From assembly GCA_020829485.1 (NCBI GenBank), contig JAIVFU010000279.1, positions 1 to 5,434 on the forward strand: a DNA stretch of 5,434 bases, read 5' to 3'. Position numbers and translations under genes: made by a program. The DNA comes from Nostoc sp. CHAB 5834 (GTDB lineage Bacteria > Cyanobacteriota > Cyanobacteriia > Cyanobacteriales > Nostocaceae). Shown in pieces: positions 5,033 to 5,434 of this stretch. Under the pieces are notes generated by a model that was not told where the DNA came from, made no database searches, and saw nothing but the letters and a program-made list of their open reading frames with translations. Within the stretch, counting starts at the first letter, position 1. The number at the start of each line of letters is the position of its first letter.

Positions 5033-5035
5033 TAA
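5033..5035. other. Right target-site duplication (TAA)
   Basis: TAA directly after the right terminal repeat, identical to 3912-3914. Confidence 0.65.
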
Positions 5036-5050
5036 TCTTTTGAGCTTTTT

Positions 5051-5065
5051 AAGTAAAGTTTACTT
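5051..5065. repeat. Palindrome over the stop codon of the right-edge gene
   Basis: AAGTAAA (5051-5057) and TTTACTT (5059-5065) are perfect complements with one base between them and cover the TAA of the minus-strand gene (5060-5062). No U-run follows on that strand, so a terminator role is doubtful. Confidence 0.35.
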
Positions 5066-5434
5066 GTTAGTTTTTTGCTCTATAAAACTCAAAAGCTCTT
5101 CCTCAAACTCAGTTAAATACAGTCGCTTCAACTCCCCCAAGTGCTTCAGCACAGCACTTAGGGCATTTTCCAAGTTCTCGTTTTCCCGTAACCTACTGAT
5201 GCGATCGCTGATTAACTGCATCTGCTGACACTCCTGGGGCAGATAGTTGAAAGACTTTAAGTGCTGCAATCCAATTGTGTACTCGCCATCCCAGGTTTTG
5301 ACTGTACAACCCCTAGCTATCTAATTGGTGTTGTTTGCAAGTAAACTGAAAAACACCTACCAGCAGACATTCCTCCGTGATAGTAAAGTTACCTAGCCAC
5401 CGCCCACAAAGACATTTCCCAGATGCCAAACGAA
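5060..5434 (-). pseudogene. 3' part of an unrecognised gene, apparently frameshifted, leaving the right edge
   Basis: The minus-strand frame from 5320 to TAA 5060-5062 gives 86 residues: TWDGEYTIGLQHLKSFNYLP, QECQQMQLISDRISRL, then a Glu/Leu-rich helix (LKHLGELKRLYLTEFEEELL) likely to form a coiled coil. The composition is convincingly coding and includes a HIP1 site. Upstream, this frame is closed by TAG 5321-5323. A different frame, open from the window edge to TAG 5313-5315, contains CLCGRWLGNFTITEECLLVG and TCKQHQLD; it has Cys/His spacing that could be a small metal site. The two frames overlap by a few bases, so a one-base change near 5313-5323 probably split a single gene. The alternative is two separate genes, with the downstream one starting at GTC/TTG-like codons and lacking a clear ribosome site. 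Family unknown. ATG 5205-5207 is too far inside to be the start. Confidence 0.5.
5201..5208. repeat. HIP1 octamer
   Basis: A perfect GCGATCGC inside the unrecognised right-edge gene, in the codons for S-D-R-I on the minus strand. Confidence 0.9.

Noticed and set aside
4929..5228. A plus-strand 99-codon frame rich in Ser, Phe and Leu.
   Set aside because: It crosses the IS end and is antisense to two coding frames; its composition is typical of the antisense of Lys/Glu-rich genes.

Overview
The window looks like a stretch of decayed accessory DNA from a filamentous, probably Nostocales-type, cyanobacterium. Three things point that way: perfect HIP1 octamers (GCGATCGC) at 512, 2939 and 5201; an SLH-domain plus beta-barrel outer-membrane porin, an architecture typical of cyanobacteria; and Uma2-family (DUF820) and IS5/IS630-family genes, which multiply in these genomes. 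No gene that lies wholly inside the window is both complete and undamaged. No CRISPR array, tRNA or rRNA was seen.

Layout. 1-114 is the end of an IS630-type transposase entering from the left edge. 170-276 (minus) and 414-512 (plus) are short tails of two unrecognised proteins, separated by a one-ended IS5-family remnant (277-413). 562-912 is the N-terminal two thirds of a Uma2-type nuclease, cut just before the second half of its active site. It abuts the C-terminal end of a minus-strand SLH/OprB porin (899-2227), which also carries one in-frame TGA. At about 2207-2235 the porin, missing its N-terminus, meets head to head a PQQ-type sugar dehydrogenase (2229-3019, plus) that is also missing its N-terminus and carries a frameshift. 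3020-3303 holds no gene but several hairpins, two of them terminator-like. 3304-3437 is a second one-ended IS5-family remnant (IS903-like), followed by the C-terminal half of a second, different Uma2 protein (3438-3684, minus).

3915-5032 is a structurally complete IS5-family insertion sequence: 31-bp imperfect terminal inverted repeats, a TAA target duplication, and one transposase gene inactivated, or possibly slippage-controlled, by a one-base frame change at an A6 run and an in-frame TAA. 5060-5434 is the 3' part of an unrecognised gene leaving the right edge.

The genes do not form a working pathway. The region reads as a sink for truncated genes shaped by IS-adjacent deletions. I see no convincing new multi-gene system. 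The most instructive signals are a nonsense mutation that matches C-to-T decay of a HIP1 site, the head-to-head junction at which two genes both lost their 5' ends at a perfect 8-bp inverted repeat, and the overlapping, mutually exclusive hairpins before 3294.
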